Part shown: piece after piece, positions 35,611 to 47,758 of the stretch
Layout: the number at the start of each line of letters is the position of its first letter
Numbering within the stretch: position 1 is the stretch's first letter
From: Humulus lupulus
Taxonomy: Eukaryota > Streptophyta > Magnoliopsida > Rosales > Cannabaceae
Direction: 5' to 3'
Assembly (NCBI RefSeq): GCF_963169125.1
Contig: NC_084795.1
Span: forward strand, 257,233,042-257,297,041
DNA: 64,000 nucleotides
Made by a program: the position numbers and the translations under genes
Notes under the pieces: model-generated
What the model saw: the letters and a program-made list of their open reading frames with translations, nothing else
Told to the model about the DNA's origin: nothing
The model's database searches: none

Positions 35611-35805
35611 CATGGTAAAATAATCTATATATAAATTTTGACATTATAACTACATAGTAAAATAATCTATATATACATTTTGGCATTATATCGTCATGGT
35701 AAAATAATCTATATATAATTTTTTGGCATTATAACAACATAGTAAAATAATCTATATATAAATTTTGGCATTATATCTCCATAGTAAAATAATCTATAAA
35801 TTTTA
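35611..35805 (+). repeat. 42-bp tandem repeat, five copies
   Basis: Starts of CATGGTAAAATAATCTATAT-type units at 35611, 35653, 35695, 35738 and 35780 give a spacing of 42-43 bp. Each unit continues into a TTTTGGCATTATA segment. Located in the U3 of the solo LTR, upstream of its promoter. Confidence 0.85.
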
Positions 35806-36413
35806 TCTAAAAAAACTTAACTGAAAGGCTCAGGAATGAGCTTACCTAAAAGGTCTTTGTAGGCTAGCGCTACAAATAGAACTTCGCCTAGATCTTAGAA
35901 TTTAGAACTTTAAAAGAGTGCAAAGAAGATTTTTAGGTAGATTGAGAGAAAGAAAGATTTTTCATAATTCAAAATGAATTCTGGAAGGCCCTTTTTATAG
36001 GAAAACCTTGGGTTACTATGCTGCATAGTAAAATAATAAAATATTTAAAATATCAAGCATAGTAAAATAATAAAACATTCAAAACATTCAAAATATCAAG
36101 CATGGTAATTTGCTGAAGTCATCATTGTATCACTACTGCATCAACATGTGGGACCCATGGGGTGGACCCCGCTGTGGGACCCATGTGGACCCTGCTGTGG
36201 GACTCACTATGAATAGTACTCGGTGAATAGTAACCAAAAAAATGAAAACTTCACAAGCTTCTTATATTACTTAGTTCAACATTTTTTACTCATAAACTTT
36301 TCTAAAAAAGTTTCTCTAACATCCATAAATTAATTATTCTCATGTGTTATTTACTTCATCAACTTAGAATTGTTAAAATCTCACAATAGACTACTATTAA
36401 AACAGCTATATCC

Positions 36414-36494
36414 CCAACGGTACAGTTATTGTTTCCAACGGTCGGATCACTATTCACCAACGGTCATAACGACTAGTTTTTGTCCTATAAATAC
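36414..36494 (+). promoter_or_regulatory. LTR promoter with three CCAACGGT boxes
   Basis: CCAACGGT occurs at 36414, 36435 and 36457, 21-22 bp apart, followed by TATA box CCTATAAATAC at 36484-36494. AACGG is the core of the plant mitosis-specific activator (MSA) element bound by three-repeat MYB factors; these three are near matches to the MSA consensus. Function is inferred. Confidence 0.65.
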
Positions 36495-36567
36495 TTGCTC
36501 CTTCAACCATTTACTTGCAACAACTTCTTCATCTCTTACCCTTCTAGATAAAATTCATCATCTAATC

Positions 36568-36723
36568 ATGAATTTCTCTTTATTACTCATAACTTTAGTG
36601 ATTGTTTGCTTGTACTTTTCATCATTCTATGGGTATTATACTAATGAAATGCCCATATATATTATAGTTGCGTATTCATTAGTTATTTTTCCACTTTACT
36701 TAATAGCTCTAGCATTTGATTAA
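36568..36723 (+). CDS. 51-codon hydrophobic ORF in the LTR's transcribed part
   Basis: ATG at 36568 lies about 75 nt after the TATA box, with a stop at 36721 and an AATAAA at 36748. The product would have an N-terminal hydrophobic stretch (LLLITLVIVCLYF), a short polar middle (YGYYTNEMP) and a second hydrophobic stretch (IYIIVAYSLVIFPLYLIALA), so two possible membrane segments. A longer frame (36370-36723) includes it, but that start lies upstream of the TATA box. I recognise no family. It may be a chance frame in an LTR leader or a real small membrane peptide. Confidence 0.35.
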   Translation: MNFSLLLITLVIVCLYFSSFYGYYTNEMPIYIIVAYSLVIFPLYLIALAFD

Positions 36724-37797
36724 CATTGTAATGCACTCAAAAGTATGAATAAAAATATCTTCTCTTATTTTTCATAATTACATTATAATGCATTTGTAGA
36801 AAGAAGTGAGAGTTACAGATTATGTGAGTTATATTATACTATGATCTGATATGCATGTTTTGGTGTATTAAATATGGATGTGGGCTCATTTATGATTAAT
36901 TGGGTAATTTTCGTAATTTGGCCCGTTATGGGTATATTTGGCATGCATGTGGTATGTGTGTGGTACTATCTTACTATGTTGGTATGTTTGGGTTACTCAG
37001 CATGAGACGATCCTAGGGAGTAAACTAATGGAAAAGTCATAACGGGACTCATACTTGATTCAGAGTGAGTCAAGGGGTATATTGGGTATTTAGCACATTA
37101 TTGGGATATTGGGTAATGGGAATGATTATTTGATGATATATTGGGAGTTAGTGAGATTAGGAGGGAATTCTGGGAATTTTGACTATTTTACCCCGGGGGT
37201 GTTTTTTAGTACATTCTCTCTCTCTCTCGTTATCCCTTTTTGATGTTGTTTGCATTTTCGAAGGAAACTCGAGTTTTAGGACTCTGATTCAAGCAAGGAT
37301 TGAGTCATAGCGATTCTAGGGAAGCTTATTAGCCGGAGGATTTAATTGGGAAACGACTCAATCAGAGGTAATCCAAGTTTTAAATTTTGAGTTTTTCGAG
37401 ATTTTAAGCTTTGATTGGATTTTATGTCTTGTTGAGTTTTTGCGTTGTTTGAGGCTTGGGATTTAATGTTTTTGGGCCATTGGGATGTTTGGGAACTTTA
37501 TTTTTAGGATTTGAATATGTTTGGATAGGTTTATTTTTTGAGGATTTTAAATGGGAGAAAACGTAAAAAATGGTTGGGTTTGAGGTTGGGTCGCGATCTT
37601 GTTCTAGCAAGTCGCGACTTGTATGAATCGAGAATCGGGAGGGTTCTGCTTAGGGGGCACGCCGCGACTCTAGAGGGCCAAGTCGTGGCCCGTACCTTGA
37701 AGCCCAGGCAGAGGGCTCTCTATCAGGGAGGCACGCCGTAACCGCCAGGGCCAAGTCGCGACCCGCCTGTGCATTTTTGGCAAGGTTTGGTTTTTAG

Positions 37798-40687
37798 TCG
37801 TGACTAAAACAACAAAATAATTATTCATAAACATTAAATTCAAAGACTTGAAGAAGAAATAAAAAATATGAAAGTGCAAAAAAACTAATCTCATAATCAA
37901 ATTAATCTCTAAACTCGTAATTAAAATATGACCTAACCCTAATTAAAACATAAAGTCTGAATTTATAATAAAGAAAACCACGAATTCCTTTTTTTTCATA
38001 GGCGGGCCGTGACTTCGCCTTTCCTAGGCCGCGGCCCGTGTCATTTTTAAGGTACTTCAAAGTATGGCCAGGTGTAAAGCCCTGGATAGCCAAGACCACT
38101 ACACTGTGTATTTATAAAGGTGCAAGACTTGCTAATCAAGTCATTTAGTTAAAACGTGATACTAAAACCGCTGATGAACTAGGGGTAAAAGGTTTTGGTC
38201 TCAAAAGTGTACATTTTATATAACAAAACATTTTATACATGGGATCCCAAAAAGGAACGACATTCCAAAGTCAGTTTACAAAATTTCCAAGGTTTAAACA
38301 ACTATTAGCCATTCTAAGGCAAAACAGACACTTCTGGCTCCCCTGTTCCTGTCTTCCCCTCAACCGTGGCGGCTGAGCAACTGGTCATGTACATTCAGCT
38401 CACAGAGCTCTCCAAGTCAGGGCTGGTCAAGTTTTCCCGTGCCTTTACCTGCAACACGTAGCACCCGTGAGCCAAGGCCCAGCAAGAAAACATGATATGC
38501 ATCACAATCAACATTAACAGATGAGTAATCCTTAAAGCATGATCAAACACTTAACACTCATATTAATTACATAGCACGTATTCAGAAACAGAGATGCAAC
38601 TAAACGTTAATAACAATCAAGTCACATGATAATTAGGGCCGACAGCTTAGGCCGCACCCTCTGTTTACCCCACTAACTCTGGCCTGCTTAAACTGAGCTC
38701 AGTGCATAATAAGCTGTCCTCGGCTACCAATGGTCGAGCCGCGCCCTGTGCGCTAGTTTAACCTTGGCACTCTTAGGCCGTTGGTTTACTGTTTACATGG
38801 CATAATACCATCCTTTCAAAACATACATATTAGGGAACCCTTGGTCCCATTACAAAGACATGACTGGGTGCAGTTTTCTTACCTTTAATTTCCACGTTCA
38901 CTGTCTACAAGCGACGTCTCTCGAGCACGATCCACTTCCCTAGCCCTAGTTTATCACCTAGTCACAATCAAGGTAATGGATTCCATTAATATTCAAATAA
39001 AGGTTTCCAGGTACAATGCTAGCTTCTGGGACATCGAATTCCACCAAAAACAGTGGTGGAATCGATCCCGAGCACCCTAGGTTAGGTTCCCACGCTTAAA
39101 ATCCCCAAAAGATCAAGAATGCACCTAAGGGCTACGGCCCTTGAAACCTAGCCATGGCCCACCCCTAAAACAAAACCCAAGCCCCTTAGTAGGCAGACAC
39201 GCACCGCGACCCTGCCCTGTGGCGCCACGGCGCTCCCCTTCGGCTGAGCCCCCCTAGCTCCTTTGCTTCGTAGGGCCGCAGCGCTCTAGAACAGAGCCGC
39301 GACCCAACGCTTCGTGCCCAGAAAATCCACCATTTCTAACATCCTAACCTTATTTAAAACCACCCCAAAGCACCCTAATACCAAAACCCATTAATCACAA
39401 GAATTTTAACATGATTCTATCAACATAATCCAACAGAAATCCAGCTTAAAAACCTATCAAAGTCCCATTTTGATTCCTAGAACCCAACAGCTCAAAAACA
39501 CAAAAACCAGTCATGCAAACTCAGATTTTAACCTCTAAATTACGAATTGAAGCTTACCTTCTTTGTTGAACCACTTCCTTAACAGATTCCTGAGCTAAAA
39601 TCCAAGCTTCTCAGCTTTAATTCAATCCTTAAACATCAAAACCATAAACACCCTTAATACTCAACCAAAACTCAAAATTCTAATACTCAAGAATATGATT
39701 CAGCCCTTACCTTAATCTTGGTTGAGTTTCCTTAGCTGAGCACTAGATTAAACCTTCAAGATTCCAGCCCAAACCACTGAATTCCCAGCTGATTTCCCCT
39801 AAATTTCAGTGGTTTTTCTTGAAAGGGAGAAAAGAAGGAAGAGGAGAGCAAAATAGGTCGGTTTGTGTTTTATTCTACTGGTTTCTATTTTGTTAAGTCT
39901 AACCTTGGTTAATTAAACCAATCCCGAGGCTCGGGGTACCGGAAACGTCCCAGAGGGCAAAATGGTAAAATTCCCCAATATTCCTGCCCAAGCTTCCTAA
40001 CCTCAAATATATCTCCATATATTTATTTCCATAACCCGAAAACCCAAATAATCATCTAATACCTGAATTACCCCTTGACTTGCCCCAAGTCAAGTATTAA
40101 GCCCCGTTGTGACTTCCCACTAACTGGCTTCCTAGGACCGCCTCAAGTCGCACGCTGCTGATCTACCCACATAATAATGTGGTTCTCACATATATAACAT
40201 TTAACCACAATTACATTCATATAGTCATTACAGCATGCTTATCATATAATCATGCATTAAATCAATAAACCCACACATAAGTAGATGCACCACCTGGGTT
40301 TGCCTCTGACTTCCACTAGCACCACGACTTATAAGAGCAAGTCGCGGCTCTAATTCCCCTCAACAATCTTCGACCTCTGACTTGACTAGAGTCGCGACCC
40401 TTAAGCCCATGCCGTGACTCTAATCCCATTATTTTCAAATTTTTAGCCTTTCAACGTCCTTCCTTCATCAAACTCTCATTATAACTCATCCTTAGCGCCA
40501 TTTTGAGTCAAGCAACCACGAAAACCTCCTTTTTTCACCATTTCATCTCCTTTTCATATTTATCTCATGATTCAACGCACCAGCCTACAACAAAGACAAA
40601 ACAAGCGTAATCTTGCACAAAACAAAAATAAATACTCAAGATTACCACAAAAACACATCCTAAAACGACACTAAAATGGAGTTATCA
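37798..40687 (-). repeat. 3' LTR of Athila, truncated and interrupted
   Basis: 37798-38072 and 40281-40687 match the 5' LTR from about 59175 to 59898. The distal 670 bp (equivalent to 58502-59174) is missing at the 37797/37798 junction. About 45 bp is also missing where the Tekay fragment is inserted. Confidence 0.85.
38073..40280 (-). mobile_element. Truncated Tekay-family LTR in the Athila LTR
   Basis: Starts TGTAAAGCCCTGGATAGCC, like other minus-oriented Tekay LTRs here, but lacks the final 100 or so bases ending GGGACGTTACA. Its right edge runs directly into Athila LTR sequence (TAGATGCACC). GC-rich CCGCGACCC-type segments lie near 39190-39310. Confidence 0.75.
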
Positions 40688-40703
40688 AACTCCCCCAAAC
40701 TTA
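40688..40703 (-). promoter_or_regulatory. Polypurine tract of Athila
   Basis: The minus strand reads TAAGTTTGGGGGAGTT immediately before the LTR start TGATAACTCC, the typical Athila arrangement. Confidence 0.88.
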
Positions 40704-42037
40704 CTCTTTGTTTGCCCTCGAACAAAGGACTCAAAACAATCCTAGACTCTAACAACAAAGACAACACCAGACAAAAAACATGACATGGAATATACCAACA
40801 ACACTTATGCCTCAAAATCATGAATGTTAATCATATAATTCTCAAAAAATTACTCAACAGTTTATGCAGTCCAGAGTTTCGAGCAAAACACTCCATCAAC
40901 ACACTTTAGTCTACTAACATTTTGAATTACCAAGTCATGATCATTAAATAAACGTATTTGAAATCAATTATGCTAGCCAAATTCTCTCCAATCACTTCAT
41001 TCAAACCAAATAATTCCATAAGCTCACTTACTTGCTATTTTCCACTAATATAAATCATGATATGCATAAGAATCAATAGGACTTGTATAAACTTGTAATT
41101 ATGGCTTAGGTACACGTAGATGAAAAGGTAATTTTTAAGCTCACTCTACAATAAGCACATGACCAAAAATCACCGACTTTACTCCCATAGTAAATATAAT
41201 CCAATAATCCTCTTTCTTGATTTTATTTAGCGAGATATAAAAAAAATTCTCTTTTTTTTTTTCTTTTGCAAATGATAACTACACTCCCCCAAACTTGATT
41301 CTTTTATATATTCATAATGGGAGTGTAGTTTTTATTGAACTTTTTTTTTTCAATATATACCCTCTCTAATCTTTTGCACTTTTCATTTTCTAACCCCACT
41401 ATATTCACAAATAAACCCCATTACACATCAATTCCCATAATTTTTTTTTTCAATCATGTGCTCATAGTATATTAGAGACAGATATATAACCAAGTTTCAA
41501 GTATTAGACTTAAATAGTGGCTTAGAACAAAAAGATACAATGTTATCCTCAAAAGGGTTAAACAAAGGATTAATTAATTTCAGGTCAGCAAGAAAAGCTC
41601 AAACAGTCCAAATGATAGCCTAAATCATATTCCTAAGAATATATGATATATTATTTCACCTCGAATAACAAGTAAGCAAGTTCTAGAATTGTAGAAAATA
41701 ATTTCCACTTTCCATTCATCAATCCACCAATCAATTCTAGCAAGCATAATCAATATCAAAAACATCAATTTAAACATCATGACAAGATATTAATCAAATG
41801 TTGCCTAAACTAAAATGAGCTAACAGAGTGTTCAATCAAGCACAAAGATTTTTTTCTTGAGATTAATTTTCGTTGGATTATACGCATAACATTCACTTTG
41901 TTCTCATTGACACTTGTTGTCAACCATCATTCATGTTGGCACTAGACACACACTAAAACAAAACTAGACAAACAAACACAACAAAACAAAACAACACAAA
42001 CAAAACAAATGAAAAAAAAAAGCTCCCTCCCCCAAAC
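40704..42037 (-). other. Athila 3' untranslated region
   Basis: Non-coding, AT-rich. Two more purine tracts of the form AAGTTTGGGGGAG occur on the minus strand at about 41284-41296 and 42025-42040. Beside the latter is a near-perfect hairpin, AAACATGG / CAATGTTT (42045-42064). Confidence 0.65.
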
Positions 42038-43366
42038 TTAAGCTAAACATGGTCCCCAATGTTTAAAAGTAAGTAAAGAAATGAAACTTACTTGGTATGA
42101 ATCATGTCCAAAAGGTGGCAGATCTGGGAAAGGATGCCAAGGTGGTGGATAAGGAAAATAACGCCTGTCCTTCTCCTGATTTGACCACCGGTAAACCAAC
42201 TCATTTTGTTTGTCTACATGAGCTCGATGATAATCATGAAGCTCCCCCAAATAATTATGAGTGTGTTGGTTTTTCCGGATGATGCAATTCAATCTGGCTA
42301 AATGCGGATCCAGTTGAGCCTCAAGTGCCAAAAAGGGAGGATAAGCTCCTCTTCCCTGCTCTTCAGATGCCCTTGACTCTTCTGGTTGAGCACTTACATG
42401 GACGGATGCATCTCCTTCTTCTTCAACTCTCATAGGGCGGGATTGTGGTGCAGGTGGCTCTAAAGATGGGTCATTGAATATAAACGAAGAAGATCGAGAA
42501 ATGGGTCCCATTACTTTCCTATAAATATCACTAGGATACTTAGGCACCTCCCACACATCACATAAATCATTAATCATCGATCCATGCCCTAAACCAGTAG
42601 TGGTAGTCATTCAGCATAAATCACAGATACTAGTTCAGATAACTCGTCCAATATCTATAGAGAGTCCCGTCATGATAGCATAGACAAGAAAACACCGGTC
42701 AGTTCCCGCTTAAGATAAGTGAGGATTAGACATAAGCCTCGCACTCACAAAGAGTGTCCAAGCCTTCGCCAAATTATTAATTTGAAATCATCTGAAATGC
42801 TTCGGTTGGCCATCTTGCAATATGAAACTAGCACATGGAATTCCTCATGTTTCAGCCACTTTAACCCAATCAATCTTAGTAAGATAAGCCAGTTGATAAT
42901 ATTCATCTTCCTCTTGTGACAACATCGATAATCGATATAATTCATCAATATGTCACTCCACCAAAACTCCTTTCACAAAGACCTTTCTATTCACTGCGCC
43001 TGGGAAATTAGCATAAAATTCATAGACTATGGAACAATTGGCCTTGGGAATTTTATGGTCTACAAAACTTTTCCAATAGAGACGTTGAATTTCAACCCGA
43101 ATTATGTCATAAGTTGCTTGAGGATAAGGTTCATCTTGATATTCCATGCCCCATTCTTGAATTACTTGACGTTGAGACAACCTTTGATAATGATCAAAGG
43201 CATCCTTACTAATGCAACGAGTCGGGTCAAATTCTTGAGGATGGGGTGGTGGGGCTGGCTGTGTTTGTGGTGGTTGGGTGCGGGAAGTGGAAGGGTGATT
43301 GGCACTTTTAGAAGAATCAACCCTAGCAGGTTGTTTTCGTGGTCCCATAATCACACAATGCACCAA
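42038..43366 (-). pseudogene. Athila env-like ORF (Transposase_32-like), broken
   Basis: The N-terminal frame (42953-43366) begins MGPRKQPARVDSSKS after a short upstream start. After a Pro/Gln-rich segment it has DPTRCISKDAFDHYQRLSQR, IQRLYWKSFVDHKIP and VNRKVFVKGVLVE, the conserved start of the protein encoded after pol in Athila. Several breaks follow (homology visible in 42610-42950), then a last open frame (42038-42610, 190 codons) with a Pro-rich tail. I see no signal peptide or clear membrane segment, so env-like is a positional name; function unknown. Confidence 0.75.
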
Positions 43367-44235
43367 ATACTACAACAAAAATTCGGCAGCACTTCCACTA
43401 ATTTAACTTACTTCCTCAATGAAATAACACCCCAATAATCCTAACTCAAAGAGACAATATATACTAACAATGTAATCCACAATTCCAATTCAATCTTTTG
43501 TCATAGAATTGCTTCAATCAAAAACTTCAAGAACATTAAAAAGGAAAAACTTAAGTGCCTTTGAGTCGTTGAGATTGTCCACTCTTCAAATGTCACAAAT
43601 ATAACAAGTTAGGATTTGATTAAAAGAAAGAAAGAAGGAAATATGGATCTAGGAAGTGGAGGGTTTGGTTTTATGGGTGTTAAGAAGAAGGAAAATGTAA
43701 AAATGAGAGAGCTGGTTGTTTTAAGGAGAGGAAATGGTGAAAATGAGAGAGATTCTGCCACCAAAAAATTGTGTGGGAAAGTAGAAAATTTTGAAATGAG
43801 GGGGTTGAGTGGAGAAAAAATGATTTTAAACATGTTTTCCCCTTTCTGACGGAGTCACGCCGCAATCCACCACTATCAAGTCGCTGCCCGCCTCAATTTT
43901 TTTCAATTTTCTGTTCGCAGGCGTCGCGACCCAACATAATCAAGTCGCGACCCGCCTCTGCTACAAGACCCCGTATGATCTCTCACTTGTCGTGGGGCCG
44001 CGACTTATAAGCTCAAGTTGTGGCCCACCTCCTCTTTCATTTTTCCTTGCTCTCTGGCTTAGTTTAAAGCCTCCAGAATAATTTGAAAATTACCTTTTCA
44101 CGATTTTCACGGTATTCACATATATTTTACTAAAAAAATATAAAAAATACTAAATAAATCTTTACAAATTGAAAACGAAATTAAATAAAAATTTTCAACT
44201 AATTAAGAATTAAAACAAAACAAAAAACTAAATTA
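43367..44235. other. Spacer between Athila integrase and env-like ORF
   Basis: No conserved frame; opposite-strand frames near 43609-43865 are low-complexity. A GC-rich stretch (43853-44035) holds three pairs of CGCGAC / AAGTCG-type arms like those in the LTRs. Confidence 0.55.
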
Positions 44236-44870
44236 AATTATAGGAATGCCTCCTACAGTGCTGTTGTTAACGTCATTTAGCCAGACGTTGAATACCCAAT
44301 TCAAAGGGGTTCCAAAAGCAACATAGACTTGCATTTTTCCAACATTCCTTCCAAATAGTGCTTTAATCTCTGACCATTCATCTTAAAGTGTCCCGTCTTC
44401 TCGCTTTTAATTTGCATTGCTCCATACGACAATGAGACAAAACCTGTGAATGGTCCCGACCATCTCGACTTGAATTTTCCTAAAAAAAGCTTCAATCGAG
44501 AATTAAATAATAGCACCTTATCGCTTGGTTGGAAGTCCTTCCTAATTATCCTTTTATCATTAAATTCTTTAGACTTTTATTTATAAATCTTCGCATTCTC
44601 ATAGGCTTCATTTCGAAATTCATCGAGCTCATTCAATTCCAGAAGCCTATTCTGTCCCGCTAAAGAGATCAACATTCAAATTTTTTACTGCCCAATAAGC
44701 TCGATGCTCAAATTCCACTGGTAAATGACATGTCTTTCCAAACACCAATCGATATGGTGACATACCAATCAGAGTCTTGAAGGCTGTGCGATATGCCAAC
44801 AATGAATCATCAAGCTTTTTCGACCAATCCTTCCTTGATGTGTTTACATTCTTCTCCAAAATTCTCTTAA
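44236..44870 (-). pseudogene. Athila integrase C-terminal part
   Basis: Continues the integrase cut at 51157. [40 protein letters not shown] and [20 protein letters not shown] are conserved Athila motifs (44647-44870). After breaks, FKSRWSGPFTGF (near 44440-44490) and a final LNDVNNSTVGG near 44250 mark the C-terminus. Confidence 0.85.
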
Positions 44871-44875
44871 TCTCC

Positions 44876-46778
44876 TGATGGACCCAAAACGGGTATGTTT
44901 TAAATATTTATAACTCGCAAGCGCACGAATCATATATGGAATATAGTGTTCGTGTAAGCACGAGATCGAACCTAAAGGAGTTGTCTAAACTAAAAAAGAA
45001 AACTATTTTAAACCAAAATTAATAAATTCTAACCTAGTTCCAAAGATTGATGTGATTTTTGAATAATGAAAATAAAATAAAAGACAATAATATAGAAATT
45101 AAAGACAATATATATTACTAAATTAATAATTGTAAATAAGATGGTAAAATAAGATTATTAAGGATTAGAATCCACAAAATATAAGTTCAATAATATCTAT
45201 AAGTACATTGATTCCCAAGTTTTAGTGATAGTTAAAATAAATCAAACTATCATTTTCCAAATAGATTTATAATTTTAAGCACAAATTACTTCTAAAAAGA
45301 TAAGATTTTTCTTCACTTTTCAAAATTATAATTTCAAAGCATTTAGTGTAAATCAATCTAATGAAATAACAAATAAATCAATGAACATTATTTATAAGGC
45401 AAAACATAATATTTTTGTTCTAAGCATGGATGTGTATAATTTAATGACACGTCTTACACAAAGAATATTATGTTTTTGCAAAATGAAGAACAAAGTGTAA
45501 ATATGTGCTAACAATCCAAAATACATGATATTTAAGATGAAAGAAGATATTTGAAGAAGAAAATTCCATAAACTTTGTTGCACAAAATGGGAAATCAACA
45601 TACAAAATAAATACTATCTAGTTACAAATTGTTTTATCATCACCTTAATAATCTTAAAAAGATTAGAAACACATAACTAGAATAGCAAATACAAACTAAA
45701 AATTACAAACATAAATAGGAAAATTTGGAGGATGAACCCCCAAATTTTTCCTCTAAAAATACATAGAAAATAACCAAAAAGAAGAAGAAGATGAAGAGAA
45801 TAGAGAAGTTTTGAAATGTGTAGAATTTTTGGTATGGTAACCTCTCTCTCCAATGGACCCCCTAAATGGTCTTCAAAACTCCATATTTATAGCCAAAATG
45901 AGGTATTAAAAAAATCAAATTAAATTAATTAAATTGATTAAATTAATTTAATTAATTATAATATGGTAAATAGAGGTAAAATATAGGGTGTAATAATGAT
46001 GTTTTAGGGTAAAATGTGTAGAAAGTGGGGTAAAAAGTTGGCATTTTTTGCAATTGTGGGACAAGGGAACATTGGCATTTGTTGGGCTCAAGATAAATAA
46101 AGGGGCTGGTTTGGGGTTTCGGCTGGCAACTGCTTTGGGCGTGGTAGTGGGCAGAGGTGTGCAGGCGTTGGTGGGAGTACTCGGCTGAAGTGTTGATGGC
46201 TGGCAATAGGAGAAATTGGGCAGCAGCTGCTTCAGATGCCATTTGGGTCGACTGGTGAGGAGAAGGCTGGCTGGTGGGCCAGGAAAATGGTGCTGAAGGA
46301 GAGAAACGGGCTGGGCCTAGTTGGAGGCAGCTGGGCATTTGAGGCTTATGTGCCATTTTTTTGTTATTTTCTTTCAAAACTACCACCTTTCCTTTGATTT
46401 CCTTGCTTTTCAAGAGCCACAAATAAAATAATTTTCCTACAAAATAAATTATAAACTAAATTAAAATTAAATATTTTTATTAATAAAAATATACCATATA
46501 ACTTCTATGAAAACATTAATTACAATTTAATTTACATAACATTTAAGCTCAAAATTGCATCTTTTTACTCATCACTTAACAATATTAATTTTAAATAATT
46601 AAACTATAATATTTTACAACAAAATTACTATAAAAACACACAAAAATCTATAAAATTAAAATAAACCTATTAAATTCAAAATTACTCAAAAACTTAATAA
46701 ATCAATTAAAAACTCAAGAATTAAGCAACAATTAGCACATAAAAAGTGGTAAAATAACTCTATTTTTTAGAGTTATCA
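44876..46778 (-). repeat. 3' LTR of the gag-only element
   Basis: 1903 bp. The minus strand has a TATA box GGCTATAAATATGGAG near 45880-45894. A GC-richer stretch (46060-46380) contains a 156-codon minus frame also seen, with an early frameshift, in the other LTR; it lacks known motifs. Confidence 0.92.
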
Positions 46779-46792
46779 CACCCCCAAACTTA
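46779..46792 (-). promoter_or_regulatory. Polypurine tract of the gag-only element
   Basis: The minus strand reads TAAGTTTGGGGGTG next to the LTR, nearly the same as the Athila tract. Confidence 0.85.
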
Positions 46793-47758
46793 ATATTTTG
46801 CTAGTCCTCGAGCAAAAGGAAAAATTAAAAACACACATTTTTTTTTTTAAATTGGTGATGTCAAATGTTTAACTCAAAAATTACATAATGGAAATAGTTC
46901 AAAGAAAATCACAAATAAAAGTAAAGCTTATGTAAATAATTAAAAAGTTAAAATTGTTTTCAAAATAGATATTTAACACAAAAACATCAAATTATCATGT
47001 GAACATTTAGACAAGCTTATGCAAACAAAAATAAATTAAATCTCAAGAGATAATCAAACAAATTCTAGGATTTTTCAATTTTTTTTTTTAGAGATTTAAA
47101 TAGTTTAATGTTTAAATAAACTATATCCAAATATCACAAATTCGAATATAATAGAAAAGTGACAAATTATGAAAAATATATATTTAAACAAAACTAACTT
47201 TAAAAATTAAAAGTAAAGCTTAATAATTATTTATATTTTTCTAAGAACTAAGAATAATTTCAATCATAATTCTTATCATTAGAAAATGAAAATCACCAAT
47301 ATATTTTTTTCAAGCAAAACAAGAAAATATATATATATATATATATAACAAATGAAAATTACATAAAAACAAAAAGAAAAAAAAATAAAGAAAATAATTT
47401 TTTTTTTTTGATTTTACAACAAATGAAAAACATGCATAAACACAAAGAAAAACACATAAACACAAAGAAAAATACATACACACTACCCCCAAACTTAAAT
47501 GAAACATTGTCCTCAATGTTTAATAAAATGGAAAAAATTAAGAATTACTCCCTTTGATGAATACTTCCTTGATTTGGCTCTTTTGTTCTCTTCTCTTCTT
47601 CTCTTTTTCGGAAAGAAGTTTCCTTCAAGCTTTTTGAAAAACATGAAACAAAACACACAACAAAAGTGAAATATAAAATGAAACATAAAAGTATGGGTTG
47701 CCTCCCACAAAGCGCTTTAGTTTATAGTCTTTAGCTCGACTATAATTTTTTTTTTCTT
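46793..47758 (-). other. 3' untranslated region of the gag-only element
   Basis: AT-rich and non-coding. It holds an (AT)n microsatellite near 47326-47348. A perfect hairpin AAACATTG / CAATGTTT (47502-47521) is followed, in minus sense, by a second AAGTTTGGGGG tract (47486-47496), the same arrangement as in Athila at 42025-42064. Confidence 0.65.

Larger units (their letters stand above)
34395..36817 (+). mobile_element. 2.4-kb solo LTR in the LTR of element B
   Basis: TGTAACGACCTCC...GAGAGTTACA with a perfect 5-bp target duplication GATTA (34390-34394 and 36818-36822). It is not of the Tekay family. A TATA box (CCTATAAATAC, 36484-36494) and an AATAAA (36748-36753) near the right end define U3, R and U5 in plus orientation, with a U3 of about 2.1 kb. 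A weaker TATA-like run on the minus strand lies near 35990. No internal retroviral gene. Confidence 0.82.
26948..37797 (+). mobile_element. Tekay-type element B with two nested insertions
   Basis: Plus-strand element inserted head-to-head into the 5' LTR of element A. It has a 5' LTR (26948-29548), a primer site, gag, protease, RT, RNase H, integrase and polypurine tract, and a 3' LTR (34284-37797) that is split by a solo LTR and then truncated after about 1.09 kb of LTR sequence. A Cassandra TRIM lies in the integrase. All reading frames are broken. Confidence 0.88.
34284..37797 (+). repeat. 3' LTR of element B, interrupted and truncated
   Basis: 34284-34394 and 36818-37797 together match the first 1.09 kb of the 5' LTR. 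The interruption is the solo LTR 34395-36817. At 37797 the LTR stops at GTCGTG and Athila LTR sequence begins with ACTAAAACAAC; two bases (TG) could belong to either side. Confidence 0.87.

Noticed and set aside
43609..43865. Overlapping frames on both strands between Athila integrase and env-like ORF
   Set aside because: Low-complexity, no motif, and they overlap each other on opposite strands.
45952..46422. 156-codon minus-strand frame inside the LTR of the gag-only element
   Set aside because: The other LTR copy breaks it by a frameshift, and it is Pro/Ser/Gln-rich with no known domain. Kept only as a note under the LTR.
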